DNA from: Aalborgiella sp043740415
GTDB taxonomy: Bacteria; Pseudomonadota; Gammaproteobacteria; Burkholderiales; Burkholderiaceae_C
DNA length: 5,184 nt
NCBI GenBank assembly: GCA_043740415.1
Contig: JAYUCJ010000026.1
Location: 1-5,184, forward strand
Direction: 5' to 3'
The position numbers were made by a program, and so were the translations under genes. The notes under the pieces are model-generated. The model saw only the letters and a program-made list of their open reading frames with translations. It was not told where the DNA came from and made no database searches. Positions 4,779-5,184 of the stretch are shown in pieces; within the stretch, counting starts at the first letter, position 1, and every line of letters begins with the position of its first letter.

Positions 4779-5184
4779 ATGCTGCAACCCGCTCGCCGGA
4801 AATACCGCAAAGAGCAAAAAGGCCGTAACACCGGCGTCGCTACTCGAGGAAGCTCGGTCGCGTTTGGTGATTTTGGTCTGAAATGTACCGACCGTGGCCG
4901 TTTAACGGCACGTCAGATCGAAGCCGCACGTCGTGCGATTTCTCGTCACGTCAAACGTGGCGGTCGTATCTGGATTCGTGTGTTCCCTGACAAGCCAATT
5001 TCCCAAAAGCCTGCTGAAGTGCGTATGGGTAACGGTAAAGGTAGTACCGAGTACTACGTTGCGCAAATTCAACCAGGCAAAATGTTATACGAGATGGACG
5101 GCGTGAGTGAAGAACTTGCGCGTGAAGCGTTCCGTTTGGCGGCTGCTAAGTTGCCAATTGAAACGACGTTTATGACGCGTCAGC
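4779..5184 (+). CDS. rplP: 50S ribosomal protein L16 (3' end cut by window)
   Basis: From the ATG at 4779 the window holds 135 codons and one extra base, with no stop reached. Family length is 136-138 residues, so only the last few codons are missing. The start MLQPARRKYRKEQKGRN, RGRLTARQIEAARRAISRHV (39-58), IWIRVFPDKPISQKP (64-78), VRMGNGKGS (81-89) and IQPGKMLYEMDGV (97-109) are all typical. Arg82 corresponds to E. coli Arg81, the residue hydroxylated by the oxygenase YcfD/RoxA; whether it is modified here is unknown. L16 binds 23S rRNA near the A-site tRNA and is needed late in 50S assembly. AAAGGAG at 4765-4771, inside the end of rpsC, lies seven bases before the start, and the two-base gap suggests coupled translation. 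Confidence 0.97.
   Translation, partial: MLQPARRKYRKEQKGRNTGVATRGSSVAFGDFGLKCTDRGRLTARQIEAARRAISRHVKRGGRIWIRVFPDKPISQKPAEVRMGNGKGSTEYYVAQIQPGKMLYEMDGVSEELAREAFRLAAAKLPIETTFMTRQ

Noticed and set aside
4428..4817. Minus-strand open frame (129 codons) opposite the rpsC tail and rplP start
   Set aside because: Its Arg/Pro/Ala/Ser-rich composition is a mirror of the low-complexity S3 tail; no family resemblance, and it crosses the conserved rpsC-rplP junction.

Overview
This window is a stretch of the main ribosomal protein gene cluster of a betaproteobacterium, most likely a member of the Burkholderiales and probably Comamonadaceae-like. The evidence is the gene order, with the end of an EF-Tu gene directly followed by rpsJ (str and S10 operons joined end to end, as is usual in this class), and protein details: the L3 N-terminus beginning MSLSNSLGLLGRKVGMM, the L16 N-terminus MLQPARRKYRKEQKGRN, and a long Arg/Pro- and Ala-rich C-terminal extension on S3. 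The family assignment is from remembered sequence features, not from a search. All genes lie on the + strand and none shows a frameshift or internal stop.

Layout: positions 1-154 are the last 50 codons of tuf; 180-494 is rpsJ (S10); 495-688 is the only sizeable non-coding gap (194 bases); then come rplC (L3), rplD (L4), rplW (L23), rplB (L2), rpsS (S19), rplV (L22), rpsC (S3) and rplP (L16, cut by the window edge about three codons before its expected end). From rplC onward the genes are very tightly packed: rplC/rplD share one base, rplD/rplW overlap by four, and other gaps are 2-15 bases, each with a Shine-Dalgarno sequence. This is one cotranscribed and probably translationally coupled unit that supplies large- and small-subunit proteins in matched amounts. 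rpsJ and tuf belong to the upstream str-type transcript.

The most interesting part is the rpsJ-rplC gap. It holds a good sigma-70-type promoter (TTGCCA, 18-base spacer, TATAAT at 581-586), which would give the rplC-rplP unit its own transcript. It also holds three consecutive RNA hairpins: a 19-21 bp stem without any mismatch (543-586, five G-U pairs) that contains the whole promoter, a second stem (591-615) followed by a U-rich run just at the expected transcription start, and a third stem (642-667) just upstream of the rplC ribosome binding site. Such a layout could process or terminate RNA coming from rpsJ, and could carry autogenous control of the downstream unit. I see no unknown enzyme system, mobile element, CRISPR array or tRNA/rRNA gene here; the coding part is ordinary housekeeping DNA.
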